From Victivallis lenta (GTDB taxonomy: Bacteria; Verrucomicrobiota; Lentisphaeria; Victivallales; Victivallaceae): a stretch of DNA of 64,000 nt. Shown piece after piece: positions 37,696-45,207 of the stretch. Position 1 is the stretch's first letter; each line of letters starts with the position of its first letter. Made by a program: the position numbers and the translations under genes. Below the pieces are notes generated by a model. The model had not been told where the DNA came from and ran no database searches. It saw only the letters and a list, made by a program, of their open reading frames with translations. Location of the stretch: the NCBI RefSeq assembly GCF_009695545.1, contig NZ_VUNS01000009.1, positions 99,396 to 163,395 on the forward strand, in the 5' to 3' direction.

Positions 37696-38307
37696 ATGCC
37701 GAAAAGACACCATCATACGGAAAGCCGGTTAAACAATTTATCCGTAAATGCCGATCCGGAGCATCCCGTTTATCGTGAAGCAACTACCGAGATTCAAAAA
37801 CGATTGCGATATATGGTTGACAAACACAGCCAGGTATTTGTAGGGCATTTGGAGTTCCGTTTCCCTCCTGAAATGGAAACCCAGAATAACAATCGGCATA
37901 TTTCCAATGCGATACGCAAATGCCGGATGAAGTTGAAGCGGGAGGGGATCGACGCCCAGCTTGTCTGGGCACGAGAACAACGTAATTCCGATCAACCGCA
38001 TTATCACTGCTATCCGATCTGTGACGGCAATAAAGTACAGCATGTTCAGCGGGTGGCCGGATTCCTCAATGAAATCTGGTCCCGTGAGATTGGCGCATCC
38101 CCTGAATCCAATTATGTACGGTATTGCCCTCCGCAGGAACGGGCGGACAACAATACCGGCATACGGATTCGCCGTCATGGTTCGGATGCGGAGGAGCAAC
38201 TGCATAATGCCTCTCACTGGATGAGTTATGCCGCAAAAGTGAATGAAAAAGAGAAGACACCGGAGGGATGTCGGATGTTCGGATTTACGCAGATACCGAA
38301 GGCATGA
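37696..38307 (+). CDS. HUH-type replication protein (inovirus Gp2 / YagK-YfjJ-like)
   Basis: 203 aa from the ATG at 37696 with AAGGA upstream. The core IDAQLVWAREQRNSDQPHYHCYP contains a His-hydrophobic-His motif (HYH) where HUH endonucleases bind metal, split here as residues about 88-110; candidate tyrosines lie further on (NYVRYCPP, ASHWMSYAAK). This is the pattern of the YagK/YfjJ C-terminal domain and inovirus Gp2 proteins, which nick DNA to start rolling-circle replication. Behind the nested palindrome at 37597-37655. The island has no inovirus capsid or Zot gene. Confidence 0.75.
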   Translation: MPKRHHHTESRLNNLSVNADPEHPVYREATTEIQKRLRYMVDKHSQVFVGHLEFRFPPEMETQNNNRHISNAIRKCRMKLKREGIDAQLVWAREQRNSDQPHYHCYPICDGNKVQHVQRVAGFLNEIWSREIGASPESNYVRYCPPQERADNNTGIRIRRHGSDAEEQLHNASHWMSYAAKVNEKEKTPEGCRMFGFTQIPKA

Positions 38308-38512
38308 TTGAAACGGCTGTAAAAAAATACAGCACGCTTCCTATGATATGAGAGTCCGGCAGGGACCGGCTGATGATAATTGGATTACCGGCTCGTGTGC
38401 GGTAAAACGCACCGGCCGGACAGCTCAAAAGTTCGTTTTATTTTTGGAACAACAATATTATGACAGGCATTCTCCTGCCGTTTGCTCATAACACTCCAAA
38501 CGAGGTAAAATC
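38308..38512. other. Gap with short hairpins
   Basis: Contains a small stem GCTGTA/TACAGC around an A-run near 38317-38335, a likely terminator of the Rep gene. A tiny frame from the ATG at 38460 (18 codons) ends in the next start codon; it is too short to support. Confidence 0.35.
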
Positions 38513-39169
38513 ATGACCAATGCAGAATTGAACACATTTCTCGACCTGGAATGGAACTGTGCCGCTTTTACGCCGGAAAAAATATCCGTTTCAGCGCCCT
38601 TATCCCCGAAGCAGTGGGCGCGCATCATCTCACGGCATCCGGAACTCCAGGAGTTTTGTTCGTTTGCGGAGTTCACTCCCGCCGACTGGGTTGTCGTCCT
38701 TGAAAAACAACTGCCTTTTGCATGGCGCTGCTCCTGCTGGAAAGATTTCACCCCGCATCAGTGGCAGCGACTGTTACGGCACCAGCCGACTTTGCTCCAT
38801 TATTGCGAAATACCGGATCATCCGGCTGTGCGGAGTGGGCTGCTGGCGAGTGACTGGCCCCTTGAAAAAGAGATCGATACGAGTGATTTTACGCTCGGCG
38901 ACTGGTTTTGGACCGTCAAGCATAATCCGAGCACGTGGTTTCAATGTCCCTGCCGGGAACAGTTCACGAAACCGATGTGGTGGAGCCTCCTGTACAGCTC
39001 CGCTGATCTGCTGCCGGATTGCCCGTGCCTTGACCAGTTCAGTGACGAAGACTGGCGTCGTCTTAATATCGTTCCGAAATTAAAGGACCGGATACGCAAT
39101 TGCGAGCAGTTCCGGAAATTGATCGACCTGACCAAGTATCCGTTCCGCAATTCCAAATTCAATGAATGA
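38513..39169 (+). CDS. Repeat protein with F-T/S-x-x-x-W...C units
   Basis: 218 aa. I see about six imperfect repeats of some 28-40 residues with the pattern F/L-T/S-P-x-x-W-x-x-x-L-x-x-x-P-x-L-x-x-x-C: LSPKQWARIISRHPEL, FTPADWVVVLEKQLPF, FTPHQWQRLLRHQPTL, FTLGDWFWTVKHNPST, FTKPMWWSLLYSSADL, FSDEDWRRL. The regular Trp/Cys spacing suggests a helical repeat fold for protein binding. No signal peptide. Function unknown; such repeats are seen in Lentisphaerota proteins, from memory. Confidence 0.65.
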   Translation: MTNAELNTFLDLEWNCAAFTPEKISVSAPLSPKQWARIISRHPELQEFCSFAEFTPADWVVVLEKQLPFAWRCSCWKDFTPHQWQRLLRHQPTLLHYCEIPDHPAVRSGLLASDWPLEKEIDTSDFTLGDWFWTVKHNPSTWFQCPCREQFTKPMWWSLLYSSADLLPDCPCLDQFSDEDWRRLNIVPKLKDRIRNCEQFRKLIDLTKYPFRNSKFNE

Positions 39170-39200
39170 TCCATCTGATATTCCGGCATGAATCGAAAAA

Positions 39201-39229
39201 AGAGACACGCATCGTTACTGCGTATCTCT
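39201..39229. terminator. Terminator between convergent genes
   Basis: AGAGACACGC (39201-39210) and GCGTATCTCT (39220-39229) pair with one mismatch; A-rich before and TTTT after, so it can work in both directions. Confidence 0.6.
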
Positions 39230-39243
39230 GAGTTTTCAGCCAT

Positions 39244-39555
39244 CTACGCTTTGAATCGCAGATGACATTTCGGACAGCGGTACAGACCGATTACATTTTC
39301 ATCGATCAATTTGCCCGCCTGAGCGCCGATCACACCCCCAGAAGTGATTCCCCAGAGGAGATTCAACACGACTCCGGCAGCCGCACCGATGGCAGTGCCG
39401 GCAACTCCCAATGCACTTCCCGCACGGGCGCCGCGAACCATGCCGACGATTACCGTTGCTCCTCCCGCTGTAATCCCGGTTGCGGTTCCGATCGTACCGG
39501 CTTGATGAAGCGGGTTGGCAATGGAGGAACATTTTGGACAGAAAACTTTTGCCAT
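39244..39555 (-). CDS. Small zinc-ribbon protein with glycine-zipper membrane segment
   Basis: 103 aa from the ATG at 39555. CPKC pairs near both ends (residues about 6-9 and 94-97) form a split zinc ribbon. Between them is a long Gly/Ala-rich hydrophobic stretch (GTIGTATGITAGGATVIVG, then GSALGVAGTAIGAAAG) of the glycine-zipper type. It is probably membrane-associated. Function unknown. Convergent with the repeat-protein gene. Confidence 0.6.
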   Translation of the reverse strand: MAKVFCPKCSSIANPLHQAGTIGTATGITAGGATVIVGMVRGARAGSALGVAGTAIGAAAGVVLNLLWGITSGGVIGAQAGKLIDENVIGLYRCPKCHLRFKA

Positions 39556-39672
39556 AATCACGATTCCTTGTTTTAAGATGATAAGACCGGCGACCGAGGC
39601 CGCCGGGGTGCATGATACTCCGGAAATCGCACCATTTTTTCCGGAGGGCGTACCAGGGCAGAGCGCCGTGGA

Positions 39673-40398
39673 CTACTTCCAAAGTTCCGCCGGTTTGCCG
39701 TCCAGTCCGAACAGCCGGGTCAGGCTGCGGTAACACTGGTCAGTACGGGCGGGACTGTATTTCTTGGCGGTTTCGGTGAAGGCGTTCAACAGGCTCCACC
39801 GGGTCGGTTCGGCAAACTCCTCATGCCGGGGATGTTTGAATTCCTTCCAGACGGTCAGAATATCGCACGATGGAATCGCCTGACGCTCCGCCGCCACCAC
39901 CAGCGAAGCACGAACTTCATCATCATTGAGTTCATCGATCTTCAACTCCTCTGCTACATTTTCCAAAGTCAGAAACTCCAGTTCCAGAGCGTTCACGGCT
40001 TCCAGAACCAGACCGTTCAGTTCGATCCGGGAGGTGTGGCGACGCTTCAGAACTGTACTCCCTCCGAAGCATAAATTACTGCACACGTGGACACTGATCC
40101 CGGCGGACAACCCAACCGCAATCGTGCGGTCGTGGCTGTTGCGGATGCCGATGCAGCGGCTCCACTCCATGCTCGAACTTTTGTTGATCCGGATCATGCC
40201 GAACATCCGCTGTCCGTCACGGGCCAGGCCGTACTGCTCCTCAAGGATCGTCCAGCGATGCGCTTTCACGACATCCGTTACAGCGTCGATCACCTCGCTA
40301 TGGGGAACCGGCTTCCAGCTCGCGGTAGCGGTCGGAGTCGGAACCAGTGCGATCTCGTCACGTCCGACGAACTTCCCTTCACACATCGTCAATCCCAT
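39673..40398 (-). CDS. DUF932 (phage/plasmid-related) protein
   Basis: 241 aa with AGGAGT before the ATG. WKPVPHSEVIDAVTDVV, SRCIGIRNSHDRTIAVGLSAG and VCSNLCFGGSTVLKRRHT are the hallmarks of DUF932 proteins found on plasmids and phages. It is shorter than the usual 300-400 aa. Molecular function is unknown. Divergent from the small gene at 40468. Confidence 0.82.
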   Translation of the reverse strand: MGLTMCEGKFVGRDEIALVPTPTATASWKPVPHSEVIDAVTDVVKAHRWTILEEQYGLARDGQRMFGMIRINKSSSMEWSRCIGIRNSHDRTIAVGLSAGISVHVCSNLCFGGSTVLKRRHTSRIELNGLVLEAVNALELEFLTLENVAEELKIDELNDDEVRASLVVAAERQAIPSCDILTVWKEFKHPRHEEFAEPTRWSLLNAFTETAKKYSPARTDQCYRSLTRLFGLDGKPAELWK

Positions 40399-40467
40399 AA
40401 TCTTTTACTCCTGTTGTTGTTTTTTATTGAAATGATTGTATATTAGAGGAAACAGGAGGGATACACC

Positions 40468-40704
40468 ATGAGTCCGACAAAAATCACCGAAGTAACTTTG
40501 CCGAACGGAGTAACCGTTCCTGTCGTTTCTGCCGTGGAAACAGATGATGCCACCACAGAAACCTTGCGAAATGTTGCCGCGAAAGCCGGTTCTCATGCGG
40601 TTGAAAACGCCTTGTCGCGCGGCGTGTCCGTTACTGTCGCCAAAGCAGACAAGATTATAACAATCCATCCGGACGGCAGCGAAAGCATCATCGGAGCGTT
40701 GTAG
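40468..40704 (+). CDS. Probable antitoxin of a zeta-like pair
   Basis: 78 aa. AGGAGG lies nine bases before the ATG. The sequence (VTLPNGVTVPVVSAVETDD, later ITIHPDGSESIIG) has no family I recognise. It ends 4 bp before the zeta-like kinase gene, and its small size and position are those of an antitoxin. Function is inferred from context only. Confidence 0.55.
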   Translation: MSPTKITEVTLPNGVTVPVVSAVETDDATTETLRNVAAKAGSHAVENALSRGVSVTVAKADKIITIHPDGSESIIGAL

Positions 40705-40708
40705 ACCG

Positions 40709-41431
40709 ATGACTCCGCGTCTGAGAATGCTTGCCGGTCCCAATGGCTCAGGAAAATCGACTCTTGCAGCCCAGCTGAGTTCAGATTATGCCGTCAATCT
40801 CTATCGCTTTTTGAATGCGGATCTGCTCTTTGCCGAAGTGGAGCAAAGCCACCGGACGGCCTGTCCGTTTTCAATCGACAATGCCGAACTTGTGCAGTTC
40901 GTAGCCCGGTCAACCTATCCCCGGGAATATAAACGTCCCTTTGAATCGGGGGAGATTTATATTGACGGAGAAGATTACCTGCACTTTTCGGCGAACGGAA
41001 TCAATTCCTATTCCGTGGCAATCGTCGCCGACTTCTTCAAAGAGCAATACTTGAAGCACCGGATCAGTTTTTCTTTTGAAACGGTGTTTTCACATCCTGC
41101 CAAAATCGATGTCCTCAGACGGGCACAGGCAGCCGGATTTAAGACCTACATGTACTTCGTTGCGACCGAGAATCCCGTGATCAACGTAAACCGGATCAAG
41201 GAACGGGTCGCCCTGGGAGGACATGATGTTCCGGAAGAGAAAACCCGGTCGCGATATTTGCGCTGCATGGAACAAGTCCGTTATGCTTTGCCATATTTAA
41301 ACCGGGCCTACTTTTTCGACAACTCAACGGAGCAGTCGATTTATCTGGCGGAGTATGAATCGGAGGTCGGCTTCTCTCTGCATTCAGAGCTCCTGCCATC
41401 CTGGTTCAGACGCTTCGTGCTGGGTGAGTAG
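40709..41431 (+). CDS. Zeta-toxin-like P-loop kinase
   Basis: 240 aa. Walker A AGPNGSGKST (8-17); a zeta-type substrate segment (FLNADLL, SFETVFSHP) and the FKTYMYFVATENPVINVNR strand with the conserved R-x-x-x-R-V-A-x-GGHDVP lid (RIKERVALGGHDVP). Zeta toxins phosphorylate UDP-N-acetylglucosamine and so stop wall synthesis. The 78-aa gene 4 bp upstream would be the antitoxin. Its 3' end overlaps the convergent nuclease gene by 91 bp. Confidence 0.85.
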   Translation: MTPRLRMLAGPNGSGKSTLAAQLSSDYAVNLYRFLNADLLFAEVEQSHRTACPFSIDNAELVQFVARSTYPREYKRPFESGEIYIDGEDYLHFSANGINSYSVAIVADFFKEQYLKHRISFSFETVFSHPAKIDVLRRAQAAGFKTYMYFVATENPVINVNRIKERVALGGHDVPEEKTRSRYLRCMEQVRYALPYLNRAYFFDNSTEQSIYLAEYESEVGFSLHSELLPSWFRRFVLGE

Positions 41432-42228
41432 ACTGAGGTCGAATGCCAGGATTTACAACGTTCCCGATACGGACACTCCGCACAGGCGAACGATGTTTCA
41501 TTCGGCAGGAACACGCCTTTGTTGATCGCATCTTGCGCCCGGTTCGCCAGCGCCTCGAAGCGCCGGAAATCGTGAAATCCGCGACTGGTATAGTGCGATT
41601 CACAACCCGGATTCTTCGTCTTGGTGATGACATCGAACCGAAAGAGCGGAGCCGTGCCGTTCAGCTTCTCATAAGCATACGAAAAGACCGTCGCCTGAAG
41701 ATCGCGGTCGGCTTTCCCGGCTGGCCAGCGGCTCGCGGAGGTTTTCCAGTCCACGATACAGGCATCCCGTCCGTCCTGAACAATCAGATCGTACTCACCG
41801 ATCAGGGGCTTGTCCAAACCGGGAACGTCAATCCTGAACGCCTGCGCAACGCCCTTGACAGTGTAGTAATCCGGCCAGTTTGCCAACGCCGCATCCAGCA
41901 TCTTGGTCGCAAGAGCGATCACCGTGTCGAAGTTCTCGCCTTCCTTGTAGATCAGGTTCGGGGTAGCTTCGGCTTCGATCTTGAACGCCTCTTCAAACTG
42001 TCCGACGATCTCATCACGGGTCAGCGAGCCACCCATCATGCATTCCCACGCCTGGGCGGTCAGCGCCGCGTGGAATGCCCGTCCGAACGGGAAACAAACC
42101 GAAGTTCGTTCAACCTCAGCCTGTTCCACGTAACGGTAGAAATACTGCAACTGGCAGATATTCAAATAAGTATTGAACGCGCTGTAGCTCCAGTGTGGTT
42201 CCTGCCGCAGTTCGTCGATGGTCGCCAT
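41341..42228 (-). CDS. PD-(D/E)XK nuclease with Fe-S cysteines (Cas4/RecB-like)
   Basis: 295 aa from the ATG at 42228 with GGAGG upstream; the ATG overlaps the previous stop by one base (TAATG). Catalytic motif GEYDLIVQDG...CIVDWKTS (D147, D160, K162). Four cysteines, C25 and C249-x2-C252-x5-C258 (CAECPYRERC), match the Fe-S cluster of Cas4 and AddB nucleases. No CRISPR array or cas1/cas2 is near, so a replication or recombination role with the clamp-like gene is more likely. The last 35 residues, in the part overlapping the zeta gene, look non-conserved. Confidence 0.82.
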   Translation of the reverse strand: MATIDELRQEPHWSYSAFNTYLNICQLQYFYRYVEQAEVERTSVCFPFGRAFHAALTAQAWECMMGGSLTRDEIVGQFEEAFKIEAEATPNLIYKEGENFDTVIALATKMLDAALANWPDYYTVKGVAQAFRIDVPGLDKPLIGEYDLIVQDGRDACIVDWKTSASRWPAGKADRDLQATVFSYAYEKLNGTAPLFRFDVITKTKNPGCESHYTSRGFHDFRRFEALANRAQDAINKGVFLPNETSFACAECPYRERCKSWHSTSVYSPSTKRLNQDGRSSECREKPTSDSYSAR

Positions 42229-42659
42229 TACGCCGCCCTCCATTCGTCGATCTGATCCGAACACTGCTGCCGGGTCAGATGCTGGATGTCCGGCACCTGA
42301 AACCGGGCCGCGATCTGCTGCGGAGTGATGCCGCGCTGCCGGGCGAGATCAAGCAGATACGAAAGCTGTTTCGGGCTTGCCGGACCATTGTTCTGACGGT
42401 CTCCAGCCCTCCTGCCTTGCGGAGCGTTTTTCGACCTGTTTGAAGCCGGATAAGTACCGTAATTACGAGGGGAGTTCCCATGCAGTTCCGCTTCGACCGA
42501 GTTTCGTACCAGATCGAACGTTTCGTGAATCCGGGCCTGAAGAGCCTCGCCGGACAACCCGTCCGGCAGTTCCACTTCGACTGACGCATGATAGCTCTGG
42601 CTGGAATATTCCTCTCCGGCCGGAACCTTCTTTGAATATGACGCATTGAGTTTCAACAT
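42228..42659 (-). CDS. Hypothetical island protein
   Basis: 143 aa from the ATG at 42659 (GGAGGA six bases upstream; an ATG two codons before lies too close). The N-terminal half is a small beta-rich domain (SSQSYHASVEVELPDGLSG); after a basic linker the C-terminal part, SPKQLSYLLDLARQRGI, then LTRQQCSDQIDEW, resembles a motif of phage and plasmid single-strand DNA annealing or binding proteins. Overlaps the nuclease gene start, so the two are coupled. Function unknown. Confidence 0.6.
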   Translation of the reverse strand: MLKLNASYSKKVPAGEEYSSQSYHASVEVELPDGLSGEALQARIHETFDLVRNSVEAELHGNSPRNYGTYPASNRSKNAPQGRRAGDRQNNGPASPKQLSYLLDLARQRGITPQQIAARFQVPDIQHLTRQQCSDQIDEWRAA

Positions 42660-42678
42660 AATCATTCCTCCATAAAAG

Positions 42679-42716
42679 ACGGATAGCCGGGAGCCTCGCA
42701 GCTCCCGGCTATCCGT
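42679..42716 (-). terminator. Strong intercistronic hairpin
   Basis: A 16-bp perfect stem, ACGGATAGCCGGGAGC (42679-42694) with its complement at 42701-42716, and a 6-base loop. It lies in the 81-bp gap between the clamp-like gene and the next gene of the same run; TTTT follows on the minus strand. On the + strand it is followed by GTTTTTG. It may end, or partly end, transcription in either direction. Confidence 0.7.
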
Positions 42717-42740
42717 CCGTTTTTGTTTTGTGGTATTTCG

Positions 42741-44024
42741 CTAAATCGCCATCCTGATCCGCTCGATGGCGCGTTTCGCCTGAACGAAATCCCGCTCTTT
42801 CTGCTTTTGCGCAAGCTGAACTTCCTTGACCTTGCGTACCAGCAGGGTTGATTCGTCCAGGGCGAGTTTGAGTTTATTCCGGAACGTATCGATGGTATTG
42901 CAGAGTTCATCCAGCGGATTGGTTCCGGGTTCATGGTTCGGGGCGACCGTCTGCACCGGGGCAGACACCACTTTGTTTTCGATGTTTTCCATTTTGCTTG
43001 TCTCCTTTTCTGGTTGATGTTTGGGTAATATGTGAATCGGCATCGCAAGATACCGGCCGCTGCCACCCTCGGCAATGACCGGTATCCTGCCGTCCGAATG
43101 TGCCCGAAACTTCGTGTAGCCCTGCTGAAGCATCCGCAGCAGAACATACTTGTTGAGCGCCAGTACCGCGCGGGGTTGAGCGCCGATCACCGTTGCCTCC
43201 AATCGCAGTTCCATATTCGGGAAGTTGTTCGGAATCACGGCGACGCCGCCCGGAACCACGTTCAGCTCGATCGCGTGAAACGGCGGACTGTCGGGAACCG
43301 CTTTCAGAAACGTGATGACCCGTTCCGGCTCGTGAATCTCAATCTGATAATCCAGCGTCTTGTCGGCAGGAATCACCTGCTTCCAATCGGGAAAGTTGCC
43401 CGGCAATGCCTTGCCCTGCCACTGGAAACCGCCGATTACGATACGGAACAGCCGCTCATTCCGGCAGCGCCAGAGGTGCAGCGTGCCCGCTCCCACCAGC
43501 CGTGCGGTCAGCAGCGCCAGCGGAAACGGCAGCGTCATATCCTCCGGGATTTTCAATGGACACGGCAAATTGAGCAGCTCCTTGCCGTTCGTTGCGGTCA
43601 CGCCGTCGCGGGAAAGGTTGATCCCCCGCAACGCAAGTCGCGCTTCACGCAGATTCACCACCGGGGCCGCCAGCGCCAACAGCTTGCCGAAATCCGGCGG
43701 CAGTTCGACCGTTACCGCGTCATTCGGGACGACCTCCATTTCCGGCCAATCGAGCCGCTTGCCGTTCACTTCGACCTCGCCGCTACGCGTGGAACGGATC
43801 AGTTCCCGCAGAGCCTTATATTCGACCGCGAACTCCTCCATCTCCCCGGCATCGCCGATTACTTCGACCGTGACGGATTCCACGCCATCGGTAACGGTCA
43901 ACCAAACCTGTTCCCCGACACCGAGAAACCGCACCGACCGCTGTACCTCCACCGGAGAAGTCTGCGACACCACCTTGCCGAGCACTTTCAACGCCTCAAG
44001 CAACACACTCTTCCTGAGCTTCAT
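42741..44024 (-). CDS. DNA polymerase III beta-clamp-like protein
   Basis: 427 aa from the ATG at 44024 with GGAGGTGGTG upstream. The N-terminus (LRKSVLLEALKVLGKVVSQ, then VTDGVESVTVEV) and the regular beta-rich domains that follow resemble DnaN sliding clamps, and LPGNFPDWKQVIP matches the clamp pattern GxFPDxxxxxP. The last 85 residues (after HILPKHQPEKE) add a linker and a coiled coil (VRKVKEVQLAQKQKERDF) not found in chromosomal clamps. The fold call is from motif recall. It is the first gene of a replication-type unit with the nuclease. Confidence 0.65.
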   Translation of the reverse strand: MKLRKSVLLEALKVLGKVVSQTSPVEVQRSVRFLGVGEQVWLTVTDGVESVTVEVIGDAGEMEEFAVEYKALRELIRSTRSGEVEVNGKRLDWPEMEVVPNDAVTVELPPDFGKLLALAAPVVNLREARLALRGINLSRDGVTATNGKELLNLPCPLKIPEDMTLPFPLALLTARLVGAGTLHLWRCRNERLFRIVIGGFQWQGKALPGNFPDWKQVIPADKTLDYQIEIHEPERVITFLKAVPDSPPFHAIELNVVPGGVAVIPNNFPNMELRLEATVIGAQPRAVLALNKYVLLRMLQQGYTKFRAHSDGRIPVIAEGGSGRYLAMPIHILPKHQPEKETSKMENIENKVVSAPVQTVAPNHEPGTNPLDELCNTIDTFRNKLKLALDESTLLVRKVKEVQLAQKQKERDFVQAKRAIERIRMAI

Positions 44025-44052
44025 CTTCACCACCTCCATGCGATTAAAACCA

Positions 44053-44089
44053 ATCAGCCCCACCGGTCACAAAGACCGACAGGGCTGAT
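44053..44089 (-). promoter_or_regulatory. Hairpin ahead of the clamp-like gene
   Basis: Outer stem ATCAGCCC/GGGCTGAT (44053-44060 and 44082-44089) with inner stem CGGTC/GACCG. It sits 28 bp upstream of the clamp-like start and could be its structured leader or the terminator of the AraC-type gene. The rest of 44090-44289 shows no gene. Confidence 0.4.
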
Positions 44090-44289
44090 CACTCATTCAG
44101 GCCGATTACTTCAGCCTGCCATCACGAAGGTTATATATAGATGAAATTCGTCTGAACTGCACAAAACAACAATTATTGTCGTCAGACCCAAAAATGTTCA
44201 ATTGAGAAGGAGGAAAATTTAACAGACTTAAACACTTCCATCTCAATATCCGTTTTATCTTTAACCCATATAGAACAGGATGAAAGAAC

Positions 44290-45042
44290 TCACAGCTTGC
44301 AGCGTGCTTTACCGGGAGAAATGCCGTGCTTGCGCCGGTAGAGGCGGATAAAATAACCGGCACTGTCGAATCCACATTCGGCAGCAATTTCCGCGATGGA
44401 GAGGTAAGAATTCTTCAGCAGTTCTTCGGCACGGGCAAGGCGGAGATCATGCAGATAGCCGAGTGGCGGAGTCCCGCAGTAGTCCGTAAAGAGCTTGCGC
44501 AGCAGTGACACACTGATTCCGGCATACTCCGCCGTCGCTTGGACCGTGACGGGACGAGTGAGATTTTCATGCAGAAATTCAAGGGCTTTGCGGAGTTTCG
44601 GGTGCTGTCGGGTGGAGAGGGATTGTTTCTGCTCGAAAGCGGAGAGCCTTTGCAGAAAGCTCAGCAGCAGAGCCGATGCCCCCGTAAGATCGTTTTTCTC
44701 GGTCATATCGCACAGTTCAAGAAACATGCGGATGGTCCGCGTTTCACCGCCAAGGTCAAGAGAACGCCAGTGTTGGGCGAAAAGAACCGGATTCGCTTGA
44801 AAAACACAGAAGATGTTGTCTTCGCCCGGATCATCGATCTGGTTATGGATCACCTCCGGCGGGATGACCAGCAGTTTGCCGGGAGTGCCTTCAAAGATTC
44901 CGGCCGGACTTTCTACCCGGCAATGCCCGTCGAGTACATAGATCAGTTCACAGCCGCCGTGTTGGTGTGGAGCGACATTGCCTATTACCTTGCGCCGCCA
45001 CGCATAGAAGAGCAACGGCAGTTCCACCGATTGTACGCTCAT
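44290..45042 (-). CDS. AraC-family regulator of the island cargo
   Basis: 250 aa from the ATG at 45042 with AAAGGGA upstream. A cupin sensor (HQHGGCELIYVLDGHCRVES, LLVIPPEVIHNQI) is followed by the AraC helix-turn-helix pair (VTVQATAEYAGISVSLLRKL, LSIAEIAAECGFDSAGYFI, RLYRRKHGISP). It is divergent from the nucleoside hydrolase gene; two 9-bp direct half-sites lie in the 165-bp gap just before that gene's promoter. It is expected to activate the cargo operon. Confidence 0.92.
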   Translation of the reverse strand: MSVQSVELPLLFYAWRRKVIGNVAPHQHGGCELIYVLDGHCRVESPAGIFEGTPGKLLVIPPEVIHNQIDDPGEDNIFCVFQANPVLFAQHWRSLDLGGETRTIRMFLELCDMTEKNDLTGASALLLSFLQRLSAFEQKQSLSTRQHPKLRKALEFLHENLTRPVTVQATAEYAGISVSLLRKLFTDYCGTPPLGYLHDLRLARAEELLKNSYLSIAEIAAECGFDSAGYFIRLYRRKHGISPGKARCKL

Positions 45043-45108
45043 ATCGATCCCTTTCGTTGATGGGTGCAACATAACGCCGTTTTTCGGCATTTTCCAGCGA
45101 TTCTGGCG

Positions 45109-45138
45109 ATTTGTGCCATTTATTTATCTATTTGTACC
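45109..45138 (+). promoter_or_regulatory. AraC-type direct-repeat operator
   Basis: ATTTGTGCC (45109-45117) and ATTTGTACC (45130-45138): 8 of 9 bases identical, same direction, 21 bp apart (two helical turns), ending 10 bp before the -35 box. This is the geometry of AraC-family activator sites. Confidence 0.65.
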
Positions 45139-45148
45139 CAAAATACAG

Positions 45149-45177
45149 TTGGTTCGGATTATAAATTACGGTATAAT
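45149..45177 (+). promoter_or_regulatory. Sigma-70 promoter of the cargo operon
   Basis: TTGGTT (45149-45154), 17 bases, TATAAT (45172-45177). It reads to the nucleoside hydrolase gene 31 bp downstream. The imperfect -35 fits a promoter that needs an activator. Confidence 0.75.
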
Positions 45178-45207
45178 ATAAAAAGAAAAACAACGAAAGG
45201 AACCATA

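Noticed and set aside
37696..38307. Integrated inovirus prophage
   Set aside because: Besides the Gp2-like protein there is no Zot-type ATPase, no run of small coat genes and no adsorption protein.
41341..42228. Cas4 of a CRISPR system
   Set aside because: No repeat array, cas1 or cas2 in the window; the Cys pattern also fits AddB-like element nucleases.
44106..44387. Minus-strand frame of 93 codons downstream of the island AraC-type gene
   Set aside because: Overlaps the end of that gene in another frame, no motif, atypical composition.
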